Of a DNA stretch of 8,790 bases, positions 1-6,920 are shown piece by piece. The notes under the pieces are model-generated. The model worked only from the letters and a program-made list of their open reading frames with translations, was not told where the DNA came from and searched no databases. A program made the position numbers and the translations under genes. Where the stretch lies: positions 1 to 8,790 of the forward strand of contig JAHDDN010000221.1 of NCBI GenBank assembly GCA_020629335.1, in the 5' to 3' direction. Source of the stretch: Chitinophagales bacterium (GTDB lineage: Bacteria > Bacteroidota > Bacteroidia > Chitinophagales > UBA2359). The stretch's first letter is position 1; each line of letters begins with the position of its first letter.

Positions 1-3
1 TTT

Positions 4-160
4 GGGGCTTCCCCTTCGGGTCGGGCTGTCCGCTCTCACTCAGCTATTCAGCAGCTACTCCGCTAAGGCATATTTGTCTGCCACTGCGTGGCCAGCCTGC
101 ATCTGCCTAAGCTTCGTAAGCTACTTCATGACGCTGAGTACCGCTACCATCCCTAAGCCA
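4..160 (+). repeat. Structured interspersed repeat, copy 1 (hairpin 1 absent)
   Basis: One of three related copies in the window. It starts with GGGGCTTCCCCTTC, continues with GGGTCGGGCTGTCC and ends with CCATCCCTAAGCCA; these segments recur in the other two copies. The body (38-139) folds as one long imperfect hairpin. Its outer stem is ACTCAGC (38-44) with GCTGAGT (133-139), a middle stem is AGGCA (66-70) with TGCCT (104-108), and the apex is GCCAC-TGC-GTGGC (80-92). The long perfect hairpin present between CCCCTTC and GGGTCGG in the other copies is missing here. The only long reading frame across it (2-202) has no family resemblance and is not called. The copy lies downstream of the toxin gene. 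The end sequences resemble a repeat I recall from other Bacteroidota genomes, which I could not check. Confidence 0.85.
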
Positions 161-164
161 GAAA

Positions 165-185
165 GGGCGAATTGCAATTCGACCC
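165..185 (-). terminator. Possible terminator hairpin after the toxin gene
   Basis: A perfect 14-bp palindrome, CGAATTGCAATTCG (168-181), is extended by GGG (165-167) and CCC (183-185) with one bulged base. Read on the minus strand, downstream of the toxin stop codon, the stem is followed by the short pyrimidine run TTTCT. The T tract is weak and 26 bases separate the hairpin from the stop codon, so it may be only another small palindromic repeat beside copy 1. Confidence 0.35.
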
Positions 186-211
186 GATATAGTACAAAGT
201 AATCAATAATT

Positions 212-619
212 TTATAAAAACGGATTTTGAATAACTAGCGTTTTTTCAATAATTTGCCCATGCTGCATATCCTCAGAATAAAGTATTGTACAATCACTTT
301 CAATTGCAGCCGCTACTATCAGGCTATCATAAAAAGAAAAACCATAACGATCAGCTATATAGCAAGCATAACTAACAGAATTTGCAGTATTGATCTTGAT
401 ATTGAAATTATTGTCTAATTCCTCTATTGTTGTTTGAATAGAGGGCCAATCTTTTTTGAATTTTTTGTTCAAGACGTTAACAAACTCTTTTACAACTTGT
501 ACACTTATAATTGTATTTGGTTTATTAGCTACTGTTCTTGCTAAACTTCTCTTCTCAGGTTCTGAGAAGGTATAACAGTAAATTAAAACATTAGTATCTA
601 AGAAACTCTTATCTCTCAT
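212..619 (-). CDS. PIN-domain toxin (VapC-like ribonuclease)
   Basis: Predicted 135-residue PIN-domain nuclease, the toxin half of a type II toxin-antitoxin pair. PIN toxins are metal-dependent RNases that cut tRNA, rRNA or mRNA; the target here is unknown. The acidic residues expected in the fold are visible: D8 in FLDTNVLIY, E45 in VVKEFVNVL, D98 in FYDSLIVAAA, and E116/D117 in the SEDMQHG motif. The length is normal for the family, so it looks intact. I start at the ATG at 619 because it gives MRDKSFLDTN, the usual short lead into the first motif, and overlaps the antitoxin stop by 11 bases (ATGAGAGATAA), a typical coupled arrangement. An ATG at 628 is an alternative; a longer TTG-started form (658) is less likely. 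It is probably co-transcribed with the antitoxin and neutralised by it. Confidence 0.87.
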   Translation of the reverse strand: MRDKSFLDTNVLIYCYTFSEPEKRSLARTVANKPNTIISVQVVKEFVNVLNKKFKKDWPSIQTTIEELDNNFNIKINTANSVSYACYIADRYGFSFYDSLIVAAAIESDCTILYSEDMQHGQIIEKTLVIQNPFL

Positions 620-815
620 TGGCTTCATCTCTGTTAAATTTATAACCTTTAGTATCAATTTGTAGGCTTGTAAAGCTTTTTTCAGTCGAAGGAATTTCTT
701 CCTCTTCAGTGTCTTCTAATAAAAAAGCCAATATTTCCACTTGCTTACCCACAAATTCTTCGGGTAAAGAAAGAATAATATTCTTTTCATCTATTGTAAT
801 TATTTTTCGTACCAT
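609..815 (-). CDS. Small antitoxin, partner of the PIN toxin
   Basis: A 68-residue acidic protein encoded directly upstream of the PIN toxin and overlapping it by 11 bases, the normal order for VapBC modules (antitoxin first). The N-terminal half (about 1-31, MVRKIITIDEKN...LPEEFVGKQVEI) reads as a small beta-rich DNA-binding type domain of the kind seen in many Bacteroidota antitoxins. The C-terminal half (about 32-68) is highly charged with an EEEE run and is probably the flexible toxin-wrapping segment. I cannot name the antitoxin subfamily from sequence alone (VapB/AbrB-like is the best guess). It should bind both the toxin and its own promoter; a palindrome at 822-836 is a plausible operator. 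The ATG at 815 is the only sensible start and lies just downstream of a well-matched promoter. Confidence 0.8.
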   Translation of the reverse strand: MVRKIITIDEKNIILSLPEEFVGKQVEILAFLLEDTEEEEIPSTEKSFTSLQIDTKGYKFNRDEANER

Positions 816-821
816 TGCGTC

Positions 822-836
822 TTGTATTTATTACAA
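822..836 (-). promoter_or_regulatory. Candidate autoregulatory operator of the toxin-antitoxin operon
   Basis: The imperfect palindrome TTGTATTTATTACAA has 6 of 7 position pairs complementary around a central base. It overlaps the -7 element and the expected transcription start of the antitoxin promoter, where toxin-antitoxin complexes typically bind to repress their own operon. The arms are short and AT-rich, so chance is a real alternative. Confidence 0.35.
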
Positions 837-865
837 ATATAAGCTAATCTGCTCATTCAATCAAA
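834..865 (-). promoter_or_regulatory. Bacteroidota-type promoter for the toxin-antitoxin operon
   Basis: On the minus strand, TTTG (865-862) is followed by exactly 20 bases and then TATATTTG (841-834), a full match to the Bacteroidota -33 TTTG / -7 TAnnTTTG consensus. Transcription would begin roughly 10-15 bases before the antitoxin ATG at 815. The -33 element overlaps the TGA stop codon (861-863) of the upstream peptidase gene, so the module carries its promoter inside the neighbour's 3' end and need not depend on read-through. Confidence 0.75.
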
Positions 866-3800
866 ACTTCACCACTTGATGCGTAGCAGAACGCTCCCCA
901 TCATCCACCACCAAAAAATAAGATCCACTCGGCAAATGCCCCATATTTAAACTCACCTTAGACAAAGGACTCTTAAATTCCTCCGCAAAAATCACTCGCC
1001 CATCCACATTAACTAGACGAATGTGTGCAGTTATCCACATTTTGTGAAAAAGTATGTTGATATCTTGCTCTACCATAGTAGGAAAGACCGACCAACCCTC
1101 CGTAATATTTTCCTGTATACTAGTATCAATGGTATCCTTAGGCTCTGGAATTTCTGTAATCTCCACAAAAATCTCATCATTAGCCACACAACCATTGATA
1201 TCCACAATATCCACACTATATACACCCTGCTCTAAAATATTAATCATAGCAGTCGTATCACCAGAGGACCAATTATAACTCAAGGCATCCTCTACACTAG
1301 CATCTAATACCAATGGACTTCCTTCTACGATAGAAGTATCATTTCCCAACTCTACTACTGGCGGTAACCAATCCCCATAACTCACAGACATAGAATCATA
1401 ATCAAAACAACCATATTCATCATATCCCCATACCTCATAAAAGCCATCTTCATTGATCGCAACTAAAGCAGTGGTATCATCCGTATGCGACCAATTATAA
1501 CTATATAGACCAACTGTTGCTTCCAAAGTGGAAATCCCTCCTTCACACATACTATCATTACCCATCACATTCACATCAGGATAAAAATTCACAACAGCTG
1601 ATAGAAGAGTATTATAACGACAATTCGTACTAGTATCCGTATATTGATAAGTTAATAAATGATGCCCTAAACCAGCTACAGCAGGACTGAAAGCGGTGCT
1701 ATCTGCCATGCCATTACCCGCAAAATAGCCCCCAACAGGCAAAGCATCTAATTCAATCGTATCCTCTGTATAGCAATAGTAATTATCAATCCCAGAAAGA
1801 TCAATCTCTATAGGCAAACAAGCCGTTGTCTCACAATCTATCGTATTGGAAACAGGCCCATCATCACAGGCCTTCGGTAAGGCACTCAATCCAACAGCTT
1901 GAACATTGAAGCTATAAGCAGTCAGCGGTTGTAAGTTTTTAATAGTGTATTGACCCACTACAGAATAAATCAAGAAAGGTGGATTACCATTCACGCTAAT
2001 TTTAAAGTAATTAGATGCTAAATCGTCTTCCCAATCTATAGTAACTGAAGTGCCATCGGTCTCTAAGCAACTGATAGTCATAGCAGGAGGCGTAATATCA
2101 ACATTAAATGGATAAGCAATGGTTTCTTCAAAGCAATCATCATCACTCAAATGTAAGAGTATGATTTGTTCGCCAACTTCCTCAAAGCTGACATGGTGAG
2201 GCCCAGGACCACTAGCGCTACTCATACTCGCATTCTCTCCAAACACCCACTCAAAAGTCAAACTCTCAGGATTATGTCCAAACCACTCGAAAGAATCAGT
2301 ACTAGCTATACAAGCAGATTCAGGTCCAATGATTTCTCCTTTATCTCGTTCTTCTAAAACTTCGGTATAATAATATCTTTCAGCTAAGCCACAATCAGTC
2401 TCTACGCTATAAGAAATGGTATGTGTGCCAGGTCCTAATTCATAAGCGTTGAAAGTAGTAGCAGCTTCTCCATTGATGGTTAAGTTACCACCCCATGGAT
2501 TGAAGATAAAACTATTGTCAATATCCTCTAGGCAATAGGCCTCTAATAGATTAGTAATGGCTGGCAAATCTTCTTCGCATTCAGCCTCATTCATTTCAAA
2601 AGTTATACTAATCTCATTATTTTCCTCGCAATCTTCTTCCAAAAGATTATTAGGATCTATCGTTACGATTAAGTTATTGGTTCCTAAAGGCCCTAAATCC
2701 ACATTATTAGGGATGAATAAGGAGTAGGTACAATTATTATTGCAAGCTTTCACTTGTTTAGTAATAGTCTGACTGACACCTCCAGGATAGGAACGGTATA
2801 ATTGAATCGTCATATCACCGCCAATGGCCTTGCCATAGTTTTTTACCTTTACATTAACCATAAAAGAATCTACGCTAATACTTGGAGCATTAGGAATAAA
2901 CTCAATACTTGCCTCTTCGATTTCATAATCTGGCCGATCAAAGGTGTATAAGCCAACCGCAGGATCGCCTGCTAAAATAAGTGATTGTATAGTTCGCTTA
3001 ATACTACTTTGACTATAGCTTTGTTCTTCTTCTATCATATCCGAAATAGCTGACTGTACTTGCTGTCCAACAGATTCCCCATAATCAACTTTACAAGCTC
3101 TATTATAGAAATTGGTATTGAAAATGTCCAAATAGGCAGGAAAACCGAAGTTAACAACCGCTATATAAGCAATAGAACCCTTATTAGGTGTCAAAGTAAA
3201 CTCCTCCGCCATCACTGGATCTCCGAAGCTGTGTATATTTCCACTAAAGCAAGAGTTCGCATTGATGATCGGATATTTGCCATCATTTTGATAATAAGCT
3301 GGTTCGTGTATATCAAAGTTCCAGTACACTTCTCCATCAGATGTTGGGTGGCCCATATAAGTGATTAAACCTAAGCCTTCATTATAAAGCTCCGTGAACT
3401 CTGGTTGAGGTATGATGGAAGAGGAGGACTGAGATATAGTGCCTAAAAACTCTCCTCCCCATAAAGTATCCTCTAAGGTTTCAATATAGGTATCTAAATA
3501 GGATTGAAAGTAAGTGGTTTCATTAGTATTATAACCTGCTATTAGATTAACCGTTTTTTTCATCCAATCTCTATCCGCTGTATTGCAATCAGCTTCCTGC
3601 CATGCCTCATAAGCAATCAACTTATCTAAGTAGTTTTGAATATGTGCAGGCACACGAGCTGGCACTCTACCGACTGCCAATTGAGGCTCATAGCTAGCAT
3701 TGCTGCTAGTAGTCAGCATAAAATCTGAAGGTGGAGAACCAAAGGAAGGCACTAAGTTCTTGCTTGAAGAACTTGGCGGCAAAAAGCGTTCATTCTTATA

Positions 3801-5243
3801 GTCAACCGATTTTCCCATGAGTAATAAGAAATCTGGATTCTCCTCCCATACATCCATGGTATAATTAATGAAGTGGCGAATAGATAAGGGATGAAACTGT
3901 ATTCCCCAAGCAAATTGGTCATATAACTCTTCTATCGAAACTACACTAAGGCTATGCCCTCCACCTTCCTCGGAAGAACGATAGGCTATATAATTATCTA
4001 ATTCTTCTCCCATTAATGAAGGGTGGTAAATTAGAATGAAATTACCTTGAGCAGCTATAGCCGAAAAATCAGTAAATTCAACAGCAGAAATATGATCAAC
4101 ATTCAGTATTTTGTTTTCATTAGTATTGGCAAAAACTAAATTTCTTTCATCGCCACTGCTACTACCTAATGGAAGTTGGATTTGATAATCTGATCCATCA
4201 AATGTCGCCTCTACTCGCCATTGGTTATCTAAATCGTAAAGCACTGCATTTTCTCCACCATTGAAATCGCTAATAGATAAGTAAGAGGCCGTATCATTTT
4301 GTATAGCAAACTGAAAGAAAGAATCTCCCCCAAACTCAAAAAGTCTTGGGTAAGTAATGCTGGTATAGGCTAGTGAATTGCGATCATCATTTGCAATGTC
4401 CTGCATACTTTTGAAATTGAGAGTAGTCTCTTCCTTAATATGGCTAATAGGCATTTCAAATTCGATCTCTTTACTAGTATAGCCTTCATAATTCACATCA
4501 TTGCATCTTTTTCCATTGATGGATATTTGGATATGGTGATCGGGATAAAAGAAGAAATCATTATTTCGTCCTACAAATCGAGCTTTGATAGTCGCTGGCC
4601 CACCATAAAGATTAGCAGAAGGGGTAGACAGATTAAAGTCTAAATCGTTGCCCCCTAAAATTAAGGTAGATATAAATCCCTCTCCTTCGTCAAAATCAGC
4701 AAAATAATTATTTGTCCCTCCTATCTGTACTGGTTTCCCAGAACAAAAGGCATTATTGGCTAAGTGAGTAGTGGTATGAAAGAAGTGGGAGAGGGGCGTC
4801 GCTCCTTCAATTATTTCGTTTTCCATACTCTCTACCCTTAAGGGCGTCACACTATCGTCCCAAAATAAATAGTAAGCAGCACTATCAGTGAATAAACTCC
4901 AATCCTTTGTATTCTGATGAGCAGGACTTTTAAAGAGCAATTGATCTAATTCTCCATCATTAGCTTGTCCGTAGAATTCTATGAAATCGCCTTCCTCCAT
5001 AGACTCATTAGGAATATAGATGGGTACTTCATTGCCCTTATGAATCAAGTGATAGCCTTCGGCAGCTTCATTAAGCCCCAAATCTGTCAACTGCTCATAA
5101 GTAATACGATACAAACCATCCTCTGCTACTTTAAATTTATAGTAAGTTTGATCATAATTTATCCAGTCATTATGATAGTCTTGAGCATTGGCCGTAATAG
5201 CAAATAGTAGTATGATTAGATATGATAAGTAATGCTTTTTCAT
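861..5243 (-). CDS. Secreted C25 (gingipain-like) cysteine peptidase with T9SS sorting domain
   Basis: A 1460-residue exported multidomain protein. Residues 1-20 form a signal peptide (KK, hydrophobic core, cleavage at ANA-Q). Residues 21 to about 390 resemble the N-terminal regions of large T9SS C25 proteins (DGLYRITYEQL at 42-52). The peptidase C25 domain spans about 395-768: FLLLMG at 472-477, AVGRVPARVPAHI at 523-535, His632 in ITYMGHPTS and Cys665 in ANSCFSGNI form the expected catalytic dyad. GHP replaces the usual GHG after the histidine. Then follow a CARDB-like domain (about 775-885), Ig/PKD-like segments (about 890-1050), a fibronectin III-like domain (about 1052-1120), an Ig-like domain (about 1142-1220), and two tandem Ig-like repeats (1221-1288, 1293-1362) sharing SYNWS, DTTA and GC. 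Residues 1384-1460 are a type A T9SS sorting domain ending in LPSGSYFLVV...HQVVKF, with FPTM in place of the usual YPNP. Expected to be surface-attached or released; substrate unknown. It lacks grounds for being called the sortase PorU. Confidence 0.88.
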   Translation of the reverse strand: MKKHYLSYLIILLFAITANAQDYHNDWINYDQTYYKFKVAEDGLYRITYEQLTDLGLNEAAEGYHLIHKGNEVPIYIPNESMEEGDFIEFYGQANDGELDQLLFKSPAHQNTKDWSLFTDSAAYYLFWDDSVTPLRVESMENEIIEGATPLSHFFHTTTHLANNAFCSGKPVQIGGTNNYFADFDEGEGFISTLILGGNDLDFNLSTPSANLYGGPATIKARFVGRNNDFFFYPDHHIQISINGKRCNDVNYEGYTSKEIEFEMPISHIKEETTLNFKSMQDIANDDRNSLAYTSITYPRLFEFGGDSFFQFAIQNDTASYLSISDFNGGENAVLYDLDNQWRVEATFDGSDYQIQLPLGSSSGDERNLVFANTNENKILNVDHISAVEFTDFSAIAAQGNFILIYHPSLMGEELDNYIAYRSSEEGGGHSLSVVSIEELYDQFAWGIQFHPLSIRHFINYTMDVWEENPDFLLLMGKSVDYKNERFLPPSSSSKNLVPSFGSPPSDFMLTTSSNASYEPQLAVGRVPARVPAHIQNYLDKLIAYEAWQEADCNTADRDWMKKTVNLIAGYNTNETTYFQSYLDTYIETLEDTLWGGEFLGTISQSSSSIIPQPEFTELYNEGLGLITYMGHPTSDGEVYWNFDIHEPAYYQNDGKYPIINANSCFSGNIHSFGDPVMAEEFTLTPNKGSIAYIAVVNFGFPAYLDIFNTNFYNRACKVDYGESVGQQVQSAISDMIEEEQSYSQSSIKRTIQSLILAGDPAVGLYTFDRPDYEIEEASIEFIPNAPSISVDSFMVNVKVKNYGKAIGGDMTIQLYRSYPGGVSQTITKQVKACNNNCTYSLFIPNNVDLGPLGTNNLIVTIDPNNLLEEDCEENNEISITFEMNEAECEEDLPAITNLLEAYCLEDIDNSFIFNPWGGNLTINGEAATTFNAYELGPGTHTISYSVETDCGLAERYYYTEVLEERDKGEIIGPESACIASTDSFEWFGHNPESLTFEWVFGENASMSSASGPGPHHVSFEEVGEQIILLHLSDDDCFEETIAYPFNVDITPPAMTISCLETDGTSVTIDWEDDLASNYFKISVNGNPPFLIYSVVGQYTIKNLQPLTAYSFNVQAVGLSALPKACDDGPVSNTIDCETTACLPIEIDLSGIDNYYCYTEDTIELDALPVGGYFAGNGMADSTAFSPAVAGLGHHLLTYQYTDTSTNCRYNTLLSAVVNFYPDVNVMGNDSMCEGGISTLEATVGLYSYNWSHTDDTTALVAINEDGFYEVWGYDEYGCFDYDSMSVSYGDWLPPVVELGNDTSIVEGSPLVLDASVEDALSYNWSSGDTTAMINILEQGVYSVDIVDINGCVANDEIFVEITEIPEPKDTIDTSIQENITEGWSVFPTMVEQDINILFHKMWITAHIRLVNVDGRVIFAEEFKSPLSKVSLNMGHLPSGSYFLVVDDGERSATHQVVKF

Positions 5244-5251
5244 GATGAATG

Positions 5252-5256
5252 TCCTT
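5252..5256 (-). promoter_or_regulatory. Shine-Dalgarno-like site of the C25 peptidase gene
   Basis: AAGGA on the minus strand lies 8 bases before the ATG at 5243. Most other genes in the window lack a recognisable purine-rich site, so this one stands out and supports the chosen start, which also gives a clean signal peptide. Confidence 0.55.
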
Positions 5257-5344
5257 ATTTTGTAATCGCTTGAGATAAAAAATATAAATAAAAGAGCGTG
5301 TAAATTATCTGTTGTAATTAGATGGCAAGTTAAAAGTAATTATA

Positions 5345-5371
5345 TTGAGTTTCAATATTTTTTCTAAATTG
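5345..5371 (+). promoter_or_regulatory. Possible promoter upstream of repeat copy 2 and phoD
   Basis: TTG (5345-5347), 17 bases, then TAAATTG (5365-5371) resembles the Bacteroidota promoter with a shortened -7 element and a tight spacer. The 11 bases CTAAATTGCGG (5364-5374) recur exactly upstream of serC on the other strand. If active, the phoD transcript would carry all of repeat copy 2 in a leader of about 260 bases. No full TAnnTTTG was found between here and the phoD ATG. Confidence 0.35.
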
Positions 5372-5406
5372 CGGCATCCTACGACAGAAATAAAACGTTT
5401 TTCAAT

Positions 5407-5623
5407 TGGCTTAGGGATGGCAGCGGTATGTGGCGGCCATGTACTGACTTACGTAGCTTAGCTATGCGAAGGCTCCATAAAGAGACAAGCAGAGCTTAGC
5501 GAAGTAGGAAGGACATAGCTACATAATAGCGAACAGCCCGACCCTTCCTGATTTTTTCATCGGCCCGTAGGGGCGCACCTATGTGTGCGCCCTCCGATGA
5601 AAAAATCAGGAAGGGGAAGCCCC
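5407..5623 (-). repeat. Structured interspersed repeat, copy 2 (complete, minus orientation)
   Basis: Same element as at 4-160 and 8171-8391, here reversed: it reads TGGCTTAGGGATGG at the left and GGGGAAGCCCC at the right. Hairpin 2 is closed by TATGTGGC (5427-5434) with GCTACATA (5518-5525), 7 Watson-Crick pairs plus one G-T. Hairpin 1 occupies 5542-5615. Sequence in the body has drifted strongly from the other copies while the end segments and pairing plan are kept. It fills most of the region between two divergent genes and stops 16 bases before the ATG of the phosphoesterase gene, so it must lie in or across that gene's promoter or leader. Confidence 0.85.
5542..5615. repeat. Hairpin-1 cassette of repeat copy 2
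   Basis: A perfect 22-bp inverted repeat (5542-5563 with 5594-5615) surrounds a 30-base loop. The loop holds a second perfect stem, GGGCGCAC (5571-5578) with GTGCGCCC (5585-5592) and loop CTATGT. On the plus strand the loop reads CCCGTAGGGGCGCACC onward, the same plus-strand orientation as in copy 3 although the surrounding element is reversed. A GTAGGGGCGC type core is one I recall as a common short palindromic repeat in diverse bacteria, unverified here. Confidence 0.9.
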
Positions 5624-5639
5624 ATATCAAAAAATTATC

Positions 5640-6914
5640 ATGAGGTTACTTCTTTTTTATTGTTTACTAATTGGAACGGTGCTTCAAGTAGAGGCAGGTA
5701 CCTTAGTAGCTGGACCTATGCAAGGACATACGACTACTCAATCGACTAATATTTGGCTGTTGGTGCAGGATACAGAATCAGTTGATTTCATATTGACCCA
5801 ACAAGGAAAAGAGGAGCTTGCTAAGGCGAGTGTTGAATTGGCAGCCACCAATGCTGTCGATGGGCATCAAACAGTACAAGCCAATTTTGAAGGACTGACA
5901 GAAGGATCAAATTATCAATTAGAAGTCTTGTTGGATGGTGAATCGGTGATTAAGGGACATGAATTGACTTTGGCCAAATCGGCAGGTGATTTTAGTTTTT
6001 TATTTGGCTCTTGTGCCATGTATAGAAAAGGAGTAATGCCCGCTATATCGCCAGTGGGCAGCTTTGATATCTTTAATACGATGAGAAAAGAGGAAACCGA
6101 CTTTATGATATGGTTAGGAGATAATGTTTACTATGAAGGAAAAGATACGGAGTCTTATGAAAATATGTTTAGAAGGAATCTAAAAGTGCGAGAAGATAAG
6201 CGCCTAAACGGCTTCTTGAGAAGTATGCCACATTATGCTATTTGGGATGATCATGATTATGGGCCAAATAATAGCGGCAAAGAGTTCTCAATGAGAGAAG
6301 AAGGATTGAAGGTCTTTCAAGAGTTTTGGGCGAATCCTTCTTATGGTAATGAGGAAACCCCAGGTATATTTACACAATTCTCTTATGCCGATGCCGACTT
6401 CTTTATGGTAGATGTGCGCTATCATAGAGATGAAGCACATTCCAAAGGTGGGCGTATGTTGGGAGAAGAACAAATGAAATGGTTGAAAGAAGCCTTACTC
6501 GCTTCCAAAGCCAACTATAAATTCATCGCTTATGGCACACAAGTACTTATTTCAGAATCAAGGTTTGATAGTTATTATCAATATAAAGGAGAGCGAGAAG
6601 AATTAATCAATTTTTTAGAAGAACAAGACATTGAGGGAGTTGTATTTTTATCAGGAGATCGGCACTTTGCCGAACTGCATAAAAGAAAGATCAATGGAAG
6701 CTATGTCTATGATGTCACCTCATCCCCACTGACAAGTTTCGTCAAGCAAAGTCCTTGGAGAAAAGAATTGAGCAACACCAGTTTAGTAAAAGATTCTTTT
6801 GTAGGAGAACATAATTACGGTAGAATGACCATTACAGGCCCACCCAATAAGCGAGCCTGTAAAGTCGAACTATTAGATAAAAAAGGAAATCCTATCTGGT
6901 CCTTTGACCTATAA
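5640..6914 (+). CDS. Secreted alkaline phosphatase D (PhoD)-family phosphoesterase
   Basis: A 424-residue metallophosphoesterase of the PhoD family, which hydrolyses phosphate mono- or diesters with Ca/Fe-type metal centres and usually acts outside the cytoplasm. Residues 1-19 form a Sec-type signal peptide (cleavage likely at VEA-G). Residues 20 to about 112 are the N-terminal beta-sandwich (Fn3-like) domain. The catalytic domain follows: GSC at 123-125, WLGDNVYYE at 158-166, IWDDHDYGPNN at 201-211, DVRYHR at 258-263, SGDRH at 338-342 and TSSPL at 360-364. These supply the aspartates, asparagine and histidines that bind metal in this family. No T9SS sorting domain and no lipobox are present, so a periplasmic or simply secreted enzyme is expected. 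There is no clear Shine-Dalgarno site; the ATG is fixed by the signal peptide. Repeat copy 2 ends 16 bases upstream. It is divergent from the peptidase gene and convergent with serC. The exact substrate cannot be told. Confidence 0.88.
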   Translation: MRLLLFYCLLIGTVLQVEAGTLVAGPMQGHTTTQSTNIWLLVQDTESVDFILTQQGKEELAKASVELAATNAVDGHQTVQANFEGLTEGSNYQLEVLLDGESVIKGHELTLAKSAGDFSFLFGSCAMYRKGVMPAISPVGSFDIFNTMRKEETDFMIWLGDNVYYEGKDTESYENMFRRNLKVREDKRLNGFLRSMPHYAIWDDHDYGPNNSGKEFSMREEGLKVFQEFWANPSYGNEETPGIFTQFSYADADFFMVDVRYHRDEAHSKGGRMLGEEQMKWLKEALLASKANYKFIAYGTQVLISESRFDSYYQYKGEREELINFLEEQDIEGVVFLSGDRHFAELHKRKINGSYVYDVTSSPLTSFVKQSPWRKELSNTSLVKDSFVGEHNYGRMTITGPPNKRACKVELLDKKGNPIWSFDL

Positions 6915-6920
6915 TAATTC

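Noticed and set aside
4..160. CRISPR array or tRNA in the repeat copies
   Set aside because: No regularly spaced short repeats with spacers, and no cloverleaf with acceptor stem and anticodon arm could be fitted; the fold is two long hairpins.
2..202. 66-residue open frame at the window start
   Set aside because: It runs through repeat copy 1, whose structure and relation to the two other copies explain the sequence; the copies do not preserve this frame.
1031..1039. Perfect DnaA box TTATCCACA
   Set aside because: Single occurrence inside the peptidase coding region, with no cluster, no AT-rich unwinding element and no origin-linked genes nearby. Chance codon use explains it.
3060..3368. 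102-residue open frame opposite the peptidase gene
   Set aside because: Lies antisense to the conserved C25 catalytic region; no family resemblance.
5542..5615. Hairpin 1 as a simple intrinsic terminator
   Set aside because: It has T-rich stretches within the arms, but the strong stem is not followed by a T tract on either strand, and it precedes rather than follows the phosphoesterase gene; its recurrence inside a larger repeat is better explained as a module.
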